From Crocinitomix sp. (GTDB lineage: Bacteria; Bacteroidota; Bacteroidia; Flavobacteriales_D; Crocinitomicaceae): 34,829 nt of DNA. The notes beneath the pieces are model-generated. The model made no database searches. It was given only the letters and a program-made list of their open reading frames with translations, and was not told where the DNA came from. Each line of letters begins with the position of its first letter. The stretch's first letter is position 1. The stretch spans positions 1 to 34,829 of the forward strand of contig DQTE01000244.1 of NCBI GenBank assembly GCA_015662905.1. Direction: 5' to 3'. A program made the position numbers and the translations under genes. Below are positions 28,217 through 34,829 of this stretch, one piece after another.

Positions 28217-28254
28217 AAAATAGGATAATCTTCTCAGATTGTCCTATTTTTGTT
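28217..28254 (+). terminator. Rho-independent terminator after tRNA-Leu
   Basis: 28217-28231 pairs with 28236-28250 in a 15-bp stem with one wobble and a tctc loop, followed by more T. It begins two bases after the tRNA and closes the tRNA transcript. Confidence 0.85.
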
Positions 28255-28317
28255 TTTAGGCTGAATTTTTATCGAAAAAAACTCTTTAAATTTTACTTTT
28301 ATTCTATGTTATTTTAC

Positions 28318-28325
28318 TAATTTTG
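28318..28325 (+). promoter_or_regulatory. Putative promoter of the OmpA-family gene, -7 element
   Basis: TAATTTTG followed by C matches TAnnTTTG and lies 18 bases before the ATG at 28344. Its presence argues against a longer protein starting with a TTG at 28323, which would begin inside the promoter. Confidence 0.6.
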
Positions 28326-28343
28326 CAAAAAAAAATAATAACT

Positions 28344-29492
28344 ATGAAAAAAAGATTACTAAACACAGCCCTGTTTTCTGTTTTGTTAGCCTCAAGCGTT
28401 AATGCTCAAAACAAAGTAAACAATATGTCTATAGGCATGCAATTTGGAACCATTGAATACAGTGGTGAATATGCAAAAGAAATATTTTCTTTTGCTCCTG
28501 GCATACATCCATCATTTGGATTTAACGTGTCAAAATACCTTACTCCTTCGTTTGATATTAGAGGGAATTTTAGAATAGGTACAATTGACGGTAGTGACGC
28601 AACAGGAGGGTTTAAAACATCTATGTTTGATGTAAATGTGTTGTTAGATTACAAATTTAATAATGGTTACATTCTAAAAGAAGATGCTTTTTTTGCACCT
28701 TATGTATTTTTAGGAATTGGTGATGCCGTTACTTGGTTAACGCCAAATTCAACATTAATTAAGGAAGAGCCGTTAGCATATTTTAACATTCCTATGGGAT
28801 TAGGTTTTAAATTTAACCTTTCCCCATCAATGTATTTATCATTAGAAACTCATTACAACTACGCAATTTCTGATAGATTAGACGGTAAAGTTGGCTTGAC
28901 TGGTACCGATAACAAATGGGATGATTCTTTCCTTTATAACTCTATTGGTTTTGGTTACAACTTTTCTGTTGGAAAAGATTCTGACGGTGATGGTGTAAAA
29001 GATAAGGATGATAAGTGTCCAAATGTACCTGGTACAGTTAATGGATGTCCTGATTCTGACGGTGATGGCTTTGCTGATTTAGATGACAAATGTCCAGACA
29101 TTGCAGGACCTGACCAAGGTTGTCCAAAACACTATTTTGAACACGTAGAAATTATGAAAAGAGCTCAAAAAGGATTGTTTTTCAATACGGGTTCAGCTGT
29201 TATAAAACAAGAGTCTTATCCTGTATTAGACAACGTATATAGCCTAATGGAAAAGAATCCTAACTTAAAAATTAGTATTGAGGGTCACACAGACAATACT
29301 GGTTCAGCAGAAGGCAATAAAAAATTATCACAACAAAGAGCTGATGCTGCTAAAGCCTATTTAGTAAATAAAGGCATTGATGCTTCAAGAATTTCTACTA
29401 CTGGTTATGGACAAGATAAACCAATAGCTGATAATTCAACTAAAGAAGGAAGACAAAAAAATAGAAGAGTTGAATTTATTCTTAAATATTAA
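28344..29492 (+). CDS. OmpA-family outer-membrane protein with calcium-binding-type repeats
   Basis: Predicted to link the outer membrane to peptidoglycan. The 382 residues begin with a signal peptide ending at NAQ (about 22), followed by a beta-barrel region (about 23-208, alternating aromatic strands ending in SIGFGYNFSVG). Next come thrombospondin type 3-like repeats (about 210-265: DSDGDGVKDKDDKCP, DSDGDGFADLDDKCP) and a C-terminal OmpA domain (about 275-382). The OmpA domain holds the peptidoglycan-binding signature GHTDNTGSAEGNKKLSQQRA and the ending GRQKNRRVEF. The start was chosen at the ATG after a good promoter. This domain order is very common in flavobacteria. A terminator follows it. 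Confidence 0.92.
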   Translation: MKKRLLNTALFSVLLASSVNAQNKVNNMSIGMQFGTIEYSGEYAKEIFSFAPGIHPSFGFNVSKYLTPSFDIRGNFRIGTIDGSDATGGFKTSMFDVNVLLDYKFNNGYILKEDAFFAPYVFLGIGDAVTWLTPNSTLIKEEPLAYFNIPMGLGFKFNLSPSMYLSLETHYNYAISDRLDGKVGLTGTDNKWDDSFLYNSIGFGYNFSVGKDSDGDGVKDKDDKCPNVPGTVNGCPDSDGDGFADLDDKCPDIAGPDQGCPKHYFEHVEIMKRAQKGLFFNTGSAVIKQESYPVLDNVYSLMEKNPNLKISIEGHTDNTGSAEGNKKLSQQRADAAKAYLVNKGIDASRISTTGYGQDKPIADNSTKEGRQKNRRVEFILKY

Positions 29493-29514
29493 TAAATTAT
29501 ACATTTTACCCATT

Positions 29515-29550
29515 AAAAGCCTTTTACAAATTTTGTAAAAGGCTTTTTTT
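29515..29550 (+). terminator. Strong terminator after the OmpA-family gene
   Basis: 29515-29530 and 29532-29547 are perfect inverted repeats of 16 bp (the innermost pairs open to form the loop), with the stem core agcc/ggct and seven T at its end. The tilS -7 box starts two bases after the T-run. Confidence 0.9.
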
Positions 29551-29551
29551 A

Positions 29552-29559
29552 TACCTTTG
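29552..29559 (+). promoter_or_regulatory. Putative tilS promoter, -7 element
   Basis: TACCTTTG is a full match to TAnnTTTG and ends five bases before the tilS ATG, which predicts a leaderless or near-leaderless mRNA. The -33 region would fall inside the upstream terminator; a TTG there is 16 bases away, shorter than usual. Confidence 0.55.
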
Positions 29560-29564
29560 TTTTT

Positions 29565-30872
29565 ATGTTAAGGCATATCAAAACGTTTATCAATACATAT
29601 CACCTTACTAACAAAACTATTTATTTAGCGTGTAGTGGAGGTGTGGATTCTATGGTTTTGAGTCATTGTTTGCAAAAATTGAATCTCAAACATACCTTGC
29701 TCCACTGTAACTTTAAATTAAGAGGTAAGGATAGCGATAAAGACGAAAACTTTATCGTTGAATATGCAAAAAAACATAAAATAGAATATCATATCAAAAC
29801 ATTTAACACTAAACAATATTGCAACACCAACCATTTAACTATACAAGAAGGAGCAAGAGTATTAAGATATGATTGGTTTAAAGAATTTTTAAAAGCAGAA
29901 AACACTGCGCTCTTTACCGCTCACCATTTAGACGACCAAATTGAAACTTTTTTCATCAATTTACTAAGAGGTACAGGTTTAAAAGGATTAACGGGTATTC
30001 CTAACCAAAAAAATAAAATTTATCGTCCATTACTTAACATATCTAAGAATGATATTTTAATTTTTGCTAAAGATAAAAACATTGCGTATAAAGAAGACCA
30101 ATCCAATTTATCAGACAAATATTTGCGCAATAGGTTAAGACATCAACACATCCCTAATCTAAAGAAGGAAACCAACAATTTTAATTCTAAAATGAATCAT
30201 CTTTTTGAGGAATTAAACGATATTGACAACTATTTAGAACAACAAATCTCTAACTTAAACTCTATTTTAAAACAAAACAAGTCTATTGACATTAAACATA
30301 TTTTTAATTTACCAAACTTTTTAACAGTTAGGCTGTTCGCATTCTACAATCTTAACCGCAAAAAAATAAATGAGTTTAATAAATTTTTACAAAGTCAAAC
30401 TGGTAGTGTGTTTAAAACCTCAACACATATCTTCTTAAAAGACAGAGATAAAATTGTAATTCAAAACAAATCTGCTCAATTTGAATCTGATAATGAAAGT
30501 ATTATTATTCATCAAATACCTATTGAAAAAAACATCAATCAACAAACTTATAAGTTAAGTATTATTGAGGTAAAAGACCAAATCAAATTTGAACCAAACG
30601 CTGCCTTTATTGATGCTGATAAAATAAAGTTCCCTATCATTATAAGAAAATGGAAAAAAGGTGATAAAGTCCAACCATTAGGAATGAGGGGTAAAAAATT
30701 AGTTTCAAACATTTTAAATGATAAAAAAATAAACCTGTTTGATAAAAATAAACAATTGGTTTTTGAATCTGACAAAGAAATTTTTTGGTTAGTTGACAAC
30801 GTTGTAAGTGAAAAATTTAAAATCACTCCACAAACCAAGCGAATTTTATTTATAGAACATATCAAATATTAA
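29565..30872 (+). CDS. tilS: tRNA(Ile)-lysidine synthase
   Basis: Modifies C34 of tRNA-Ile(CAU) to lysidine using ATP and lysine, which changes its decoding from AUG to AUA. The 435 residues contain the N-type ATP pyrophosphatase P-loop SGGVDS (24-29), the family motif TAHHLDDQIETFFINLLRGT near 120-139, the segment YRPLLNISKNDI, and a C-terminal TilS domain (about 355-430) with WKKGDKVQPLGMRGKK and NDKKI. Length and domains are normal. It has its own probable promoter just before the ATG and is an essential gene in most bacteria. Confidence 0.95.
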   Translation: MLRHIKTFINTYHLTNKTIYLACSGGVDSMVLSHCLQKLNLKHTLLHCNFKLRGKDSDKDENFIVEYAKKHKIEYHIKTFNTKQYCNTNHLTIQEGARVLRYDWFKEFLKAENTALFTAHHLDDQIETFFINLLRGTGLKGLTGIPNQKNKIYRPLLNISKNDILIFAKDKNIAYKEDQSNLSDKYLRNRLRHQHIPNLKKETNNFNSKMNHLFEELNDIDNYLEQQISNLNSILKQNKSIDIKHIFNLPNFLTVRLFAFYNLNRKKINEFNKFLQSQTGSVFKTSTHIFLKDRDKIVIQNKSAQFESDNESIIIHQIPIEKNINQQTYKLSIIEVKDQIKFEPNAAFIDADKIKFPIIIRKWKKGDKVQPLGMRGKKLVSNILNDKKINLFDKNKQLVFESDKEIFWLVDNVVSEKFKITPQTKRILFIEHIKY

Positions 30873-30944
30873 ACAAAAAAAAGCGTTAATCTTTACTGTA
30901 CATTAATAGCATTAGTTATTATTGCAAAATTCAAAAATAAAACA

Positions 30945-33602
30945 GTGATAAAACAGTTACTTTTACTCATAACTTTTAGTTGTATTTTAAGCCTCAGTTT
31001 TGCTCAAAATGTAACTATATCTGGTAAATTAACTGATACTGATGGCTCGCCTTTACAAGGAAAAGTAAAAGTAGTTGAAATTGGTAAAGATTTTATATGT
31101 TCGCCACAAGGCTATTTCTCCATAGACTTAAAACCAAATAAAACCTACACATTTTATTTTTATGCCATTAATCACACCACCAAGAAGAAAACAATAAGTG
31201 TTGGTCGAACCGACCTAAACATTGGCACTGTTCAGTTAATGATTAGAACACTTAGACCTGTTAATGTTGTAGGTAAAGAAATAGGAATGACAATGGAAAA
31301 AATACCACCTCCAGAGGTAGGAAGTGTTCCTACAGCAACAGGTAATTTTGAAGACTATTTAAAAGTAAGTTTTTTTATTTCATCTAATAACGAATTAACC
31401 TCTAATTATAATGTTCGTGGTGGAAATTATGATGAGAATTTAATCTATGTCAATGGCATTCAAATCTATCGCCCATTTTTGCCGCGTTCAGGACAACAAG
31501 AAGGGCTAAGTTTTATTAACTCGGCTTTTGTTGAAAACATCACATTTTCTGCCGGAGGATTTGATGCCTATTATGGTGATAGATTATCGTCTGTTTTAGA
31601 TATTACATATAAAGAACCTACTCGTTTTGGAGGTTCGGCACAATTAAGTTTAATGGGCGCACAGTCTCACCTTGAAGGCGTTTTTGGCAAAGGAAACAGA
31701 GGTAATTTTTTAATTGGTGCCAGGTATAGAACTAATGCTTATTTATTAAACAGCTTACAAGTAAAGGGCGATTATAAACCAACCTTTTTTGATTTTCAGT
31801 ATTTAACTAATTATTACACTAAGTTTGATGATGACGATAGCTACCAAAAACTATATTTTTTAGCACATTATTCTACCAATAATTATTTATTTGTACCCAC
31901 TACAAGAAGTACAGAGTTTGGAACTGTAAATGAAGCGTATCAATTAAAAATTTATTACGAAGGACAAGAACAAACAAAATTTCAAACCTTTACAGGCGCA
32001 ATAGGATATCAATGGAAAATAAATAAAAACCTTGATATGCATTTAGTTGGCTCAACATTTAACTCTAAAGAAACTGAATATTTTGACGTTTTAAGTGAAT
32101 ACTTTATCAATCAATTAGAAACAGATCCTGCAAAAGAAGAATTTGGAGATTCCACCTCTAACATAGGTGTAGGCGGACTGTTAGACCACGCACGTAATGA
32201 CTTAAACGTATGGATTAGTAATTTATACTATTATGGTATTTATAGTTTTGATTTAAAGTATGACAGTATAAAGCAAACAGCTAAATTTTCAAGATTAAGA
32301 TGGGGCACTAAATTGCAACACGAACAATTTGACAATAATTTAAGTGAATGGAATCTTATAGATTCTGCTAGTTATATTATACCAAACAACAATCCTAATG
32401 TTATTGAATTAAGTGACGTAATCAAACAACGAAATTTTGTTGTAAATAACAGAATTACGGCACATTTTCAATACACCTTTAACCACGTAAAACGACAAAC
32501 CGTCTATCTAAATTTAAAACGGAAAATAAAAACAGATACTTCCATTTACTACATATATGCCAAAGATACGATTAAACAAAGTCCAAATAAATGGGCTATG
32601 GCTATAGGCGTTAGGGGCGGATATAGAACTTTTAATAATGAATATTGGATAACCCCAAGATTAAACGTGTCATACACCCCAAGAAAATACATTTTAAATG
32701 AAGATTCTACCATTACAAGAAGAAGTATAAAATTTAAGTTTGCAACAGGTTTGTATTATCAACCTCCTTTGTATAGGGCAATGCGTAGTATTGACGGCAC
32801 CATTAATCAAAACGTAGTCTCTCAAAAATCTTGGCACAATGTTTTTGCTTTTAATTCATATTTTAAAATGTGGGGACGTCCCTTTAAATTTACAACAGAA
32901 GCTTACTACAAATACCTATGGGATGTAAACCCTTACGAAATAGATAATGTTAGAATAAGATATTATGCTGAAAATAATGCCATAGCTCACGTTTACGGAA
33001 TTGATGCCAAAATAAACGGAGAATTTATAGAGGGGGTTGAATCCTCTTTTAAAATTGGAATACTTAGGGCTATAGAAGATATTTTAGACGATTATTATAT
33101 GAGCTACATTAATTCTGACGGAGATACTATTATACCAGGTTTTACCTATAACAACGTAGCTGTTGACAGTTTTATTACCTACCCCGGATACATACCAAGA
33201 CCCACCGATCAAAGGGTTAATTTTGGTGTGTTTTTTCAAGATAAAATGCCTAAATTTGAAAACTTTAAAATATCTGTTAGTATTTTATTTGGAACAGCCC
33301 TGCCCTTTGGTCCACCTACTTTTGAAAGATATAAAGATGTACTCAGAACAAAATCTTATTTTAGAACAGATTTAGGGTTTATTTTTGATGTAATAAATAC
33401 CAATAATATCACTAAATTTAAAGACAAAAAAATACTCAAACATTTTAACAGAGCATCAGTAAGTCTAAATGTATTTAACCTAATGGGTATTAACAATGTT
33501 ATATCCTATGACTGGGTTCAAGATGTAAATGCAAGGTATTTTGCCGTACCTAACTACTTAACAGGTCGCAGAATCAATTTAAGATTAGTAGTTGAATTTT
33601 AA
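30945..33602 (+). CDS. TonB-dependent receptor with carboxypeptidase-regulatory-like N-terminal domain
   Basis: A large outer-membrane receptor of unknown substrate. The 885 residues begin at a GTG, needed because the next in-frame Met is far inside. They have a signal peptide ending near FAQ (about 21), a CarboxypepD-regulatory-like beta-sandwich (about 22-100, VTISGKLTDTDGSPLQGKVK), a plug (about 115-225, with NYNVRGGNYDENLIYVNGIQ and GGFDAYYGDRLSSVLDITYK) and a long barrel ending RRINLRLVVEF. It lacks an adjacent SusD-like gene, so it is not a classic polysaccharide-uptake pair. It lies 72 bases after tilS with only a weak -7 match (TATTATTG, 30917-30924). The substrate cannot be told from the sequence. 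Confidence 0.9.
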   Translation: MIKQLLLLITFSCILSLSFAQNVTISGKLTDTDGSPLQGKVKVVEIGKDFICSPQGYFSIDLKPNKTYTFYFYAINHTTKKKTISVGRTDLNIGTVQLMIRTLRPVNVVGKEIGMTMEKIPPPEVGSVPTATGNFEDYLKVSFFISSNNELTSNYNVRGGNYDENLIYVNGIQIYRPFLPRSGQQEGLSFINSAFVENITFSAGGFDAYYGDRLSSVLDITYKEPTRFGGSAQLSLMGAQSHLEGVFGKGNRGNFLIGARYRTNAYLLNSLQVKGDYKPTFFDFQYLTNYYTKFDDDDSYQKLYFLAHYSTNNYLFVPTTRSTEFGTVNEAYQLKIYYEGQEQTKFQTFTGAIGYQWKINKNLDMHLVGSTFNSKETEYFDVLSEYFINQLETDPAKEEFGDSTSNIGVGGLLDHARNDLNVWISNLYYYGIYSFDLKYDSIKQTAKFSRLRWGTKLQHEQFDNNLSEWNLIDSASYIIPNNNPNVIELSDVIKQRNFVVNNRITAHFQYTFNHVKRQTVYLNLKRKIKTDTSIYYIYAKDTIKQSPNKWAMAIGVRGGYRTFNNEYWITPRLNVSYTPRKYILNEDSTITRRSIKFKFATGLYYQPPLYRAMRSIDGTINQNVVSQKSWHNVFAFNSYFKMWGRPFKFTTEAYYKYLWDVNPYEIDNVRIRYYAENNAIAHVYGIDAKINGEFIEGVESSFKIGILRAIEDILDDYYMSYINSDGDTIIPGFTYNNVAVDSFITYPGYIPRPTDQRVNFGVFFQDKMPKFENFKISVSILFGTALPFGPPTFERYKDVLRTKSYFRTDLGFIFDVINTNNITKFKDKKILKHFNRASVSLNVFNLMGINNVISYDWVQDVNARYFAVPNYLTGRRINLRLVVEF

Positions 33603-33645
33603 GGCTTATTATTGCCTCCACAAAATAATCAGAACAATATTTTAC

Positions 33646-33653
33646 TATATTTG
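33646..33653 (+). promoter_or_regulatory. Putative bioB promoter, -7 element
   Basis: TATATTTG followed by C is a full match to TAnnTTTG and lies 21 bases before the ATG at 33675. A good -33 TTG is not seen at 19-20 bases. It lies in the gap after the TonB receptor, so bioB likely has its own transcript. No BirA-type palindrome was recognised. Confidence 0.6.
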
Positions 33654-33674
33654 CGCAACTCTAAAGTTAAAACA

Positions 33675-34766
33675 ATGAAAGTTAATACCACATACACCAC
33701 AATAGAAAAATTAGTTCAGTTATACAATTCTCCGTTAATGGACTTGATGTATCAAGCAGCAAGTGTTCACAGAGAGCATCATAACCCTAATGAAATTCAA
33801 ATGAGTTCATTAATATCTATAAAAACAGGAGGATGTTCAGAAGATTGTGGATATTGTCCTCAATCAGCTAAATATAACACCGAACTTGAAGTAAAGGCTA
33901 TGATGTCGGTAGATGAGGTAGTTAAATTAGCTAAAAATGCTAAAAACAATGGTTCAGCGCGTGTATGTATGGGGGCTGCTTGGCGTGAGGTTAGAGACAA
34001 TAGAGATTTTGATAAAGTAGTTGAGATGGTACAAGAAATTAACAAAATGGATATGGAGGTTTGTGCCACCCTTGGTATGATAAACGAACAACAAGCTGAA
34101 AGATTAAAAAAAGCCGGACTCTATGCATACAACCATAACTTAGACTCTTCTAAAGAATTTTATAAAGATATTATTTCAACACGTGAATATGACCAACGTT
34201 TAGAAACCATCAAAAATGCAAGACAAGCAGGTATTTCTGTTTGCTCAGGGGGTATTATTGGAATGGGTGAGTCCGTAGAAGACAGAATGGGAATGTTAAT
34301 GACTTATGTGCATATGGAACAACCACCAGAGTCTTTACCAATTAATGCTTTGGTGGCAGTAAAAGGTACACCACTTGAAGAACAAAAACCTGTACCTGTA
34401 TGGGATATGGTAAGAATGATTGCTACTTGCAGAATTTTATTCCCTAAAACAATTGTAAGATTGTCTGCAGGGAGAACGTCTATGAGCCCTGAAGCACAAG
34501 CTATGTGCTTTTTTGTTGGCGCTAATTCCATTTTTGCAGGAGATAAACTTCTAACCACACCAAACCCAGAATTTAATGAAGACCAAGCCTTATTTAAAGC
34601 ATTAGGCTTAACTACCAAAAAACCTTTTCAAGATGGTGAACAACCAGAAACATTGGTAGATGAAAAAGTAGAAAAAGCCAAACAATTAAGAGCAAAAAGA
34701 GAAGCTTCTAAAAAATATTCAACCAAAAACAAAAATTTTCAACCACGAAAAATTGTAGTAGAGTAA
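33675..34766 (+). CDS. bioB: Biotin synthase
   Basis: A radical SAM enzyme that inserts sulfur into dethiobiotin, the last step of biotin synthesis. The 363 residues (start at the ATG 33675, after the promoter) carry the CxxxCxxC 4Fe-4S motif at Cys54, Cys58 and Cys61. The [2Fe-2S] ligands are at Cys98, Cys130, Cys190 and Arg262 (RLSAGR), and the signature YNHNLD is at 152-157. All catalytic residues are in place. It extends past the usual end with a basic Lys/Arg-rich tail of about 20 residues. A longer reading from 33612 would overlap the promoter and is not accepted. No other bio genes lie in the window. Confidence 0.96.
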   Translation: MKVNTTYTTIEKLVQLYNSPLMDLMYQAASVHREHHNPNEIQMSSLISIKTGGCSEDCGYCPQSAKYNTELEVKAMMSVDEVVKLAKNAKNNGSARVCMGAAWREVRDNRDFDKVVEMVQEINKMDMEVCATLGMINEQQAERLKKAGLYAYNHNLDSSKEFYKDIISTREYDQRLETIKNARQAGISVCSGGIIGMGESVEDRMGMLMTYVHMEQPPESLPINALVAVKGTPLEEQKPVPVWDMVRMIATCRILFPKTIVRLSAGRTSMSPEAQAMCFFVGANSIFAGDKLLTTPNPEFNEDQALFKALGLTTKKPFQDGEQPETLVDEKVEKAKQLRAKREASKKYSTKNKNFQPRKIVVE

Positions 34767-34791
34767 ACTGATAAATGTTTCAGTTATTTTT
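34766..34791 (+). terminator. Probable terminator after bioB
   Basis: aactga (34766-34771) and tcagtt (34780-34785) form a 6-bp stem followed by atttttaaaa. It overlaps the last base of the bioB stop codon. The stem is short, so support is moderate. The remaining bases to 34829 show nothing clear. Confidence 0.4.
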
Positions 34792-34829
34792 AAAACTAAA
34801 TTATGGTTATCTTTAAGTGGCTTAAAAAG

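Noticed and set aside
30548-30865. 105-codon minus frame inside tilS
   Set aside because: Antisense to the conserved C-terminal domain of TilS, with no start context or motif.
33612-33674. Longer N-terminus for biotin synthase
   Set aside because: It would start with TTG and run through a good -7 promoter box; the ATG at 33675 gives the normal family start.
34304-34618. 104-codon minus frame inside bioB
   Set aside because: Antisense to catalytic regions of biotin synthase.

Overview
The window is low-GC bacterial DNA from a member of the Bacteroidota, most likely order Flavobacteriales. Four things support this. The gene order rpoA-rplQ-carA-eno follows the S10/spc/alpha ribosomal cluster. 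Promoters are of the Bacteroidota type (TAnnTTTG at -7), and start codons have A-rich upstream sequence instead of clear Shine-Dalgarno motifs. Two secreted proteins end in type IX secretion (T9SS) sorting domains. Two large TonB-dependent receptors are present. I cannot name the genus.

Region 1 (about 194-19667, minus strand) is a nearly unbroken transcription and translation block. In transcription order it holds rpsL, rpsG, fusA, rpsJ, rplC, rplD, rplW, rplB, rpsS, rplV, rpsC, rplP, rpmC, rpsQ, rplN, rplX, rplE, rpsN, rpsH, rplF, rplR, rpsE, rpmD, rplO, secY, infA, rpmJ, rpsM, rpsK, rpsD and rpoA. A terminator/promoter junction then precedes rplQ, and a strong terminator with a further promoter precedes carA and eno. 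A clear promoter lies in front of rpsL. Two short genes (rpmJ, rpmD) were found by reading the gaps, and the starts of rplQ and rplF were moved inward.

Region 2 (19668-22300) is the divergent intergenic region plus pcrA/uvrD, a DNA helicase gene whose promoter lies so close to the ATG that the mRNA should be leaderless or nearly so.

Region 3 (22292-27689, plus strand) is the most interesting part. A cobalamin riboswitch precedes four closely spaced genes: a T9SS-sorted DUF4465 protein (BtuH-like), a BtuB-like TonB-dependent receptor, a BtuG-like beta-propeller surface lipoprotein and a second T9SS-sorted protein of unrecognised family. It reads as a corrinoid capture and outer-membrane uptake operon in which two soluble-type binding candidates are delivered to the surface by T9SS.

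Region 4 (27690-34829, plus strand) holds a dispersed repeat, tRNA-Gly(GCC) and tRNA-Leu(UAA) with a shared promoter and terminator, an OmpA-family protein with calcium-binding-type repeats, tilS, a second TonB-dependent receptor and bioB.

A diverged repeat of about 190 bp occurs twice: downstream of eno (1-185) and downstream of the B12 operon (27741-27930). Both copies have the same orientation relative to the gene they follow. The copies share a 77-bp ungapped block with a small hairpin showing a compensatory base change and a 32-bp block with one mismatch, and the complete copy has terminal inverted repeats.
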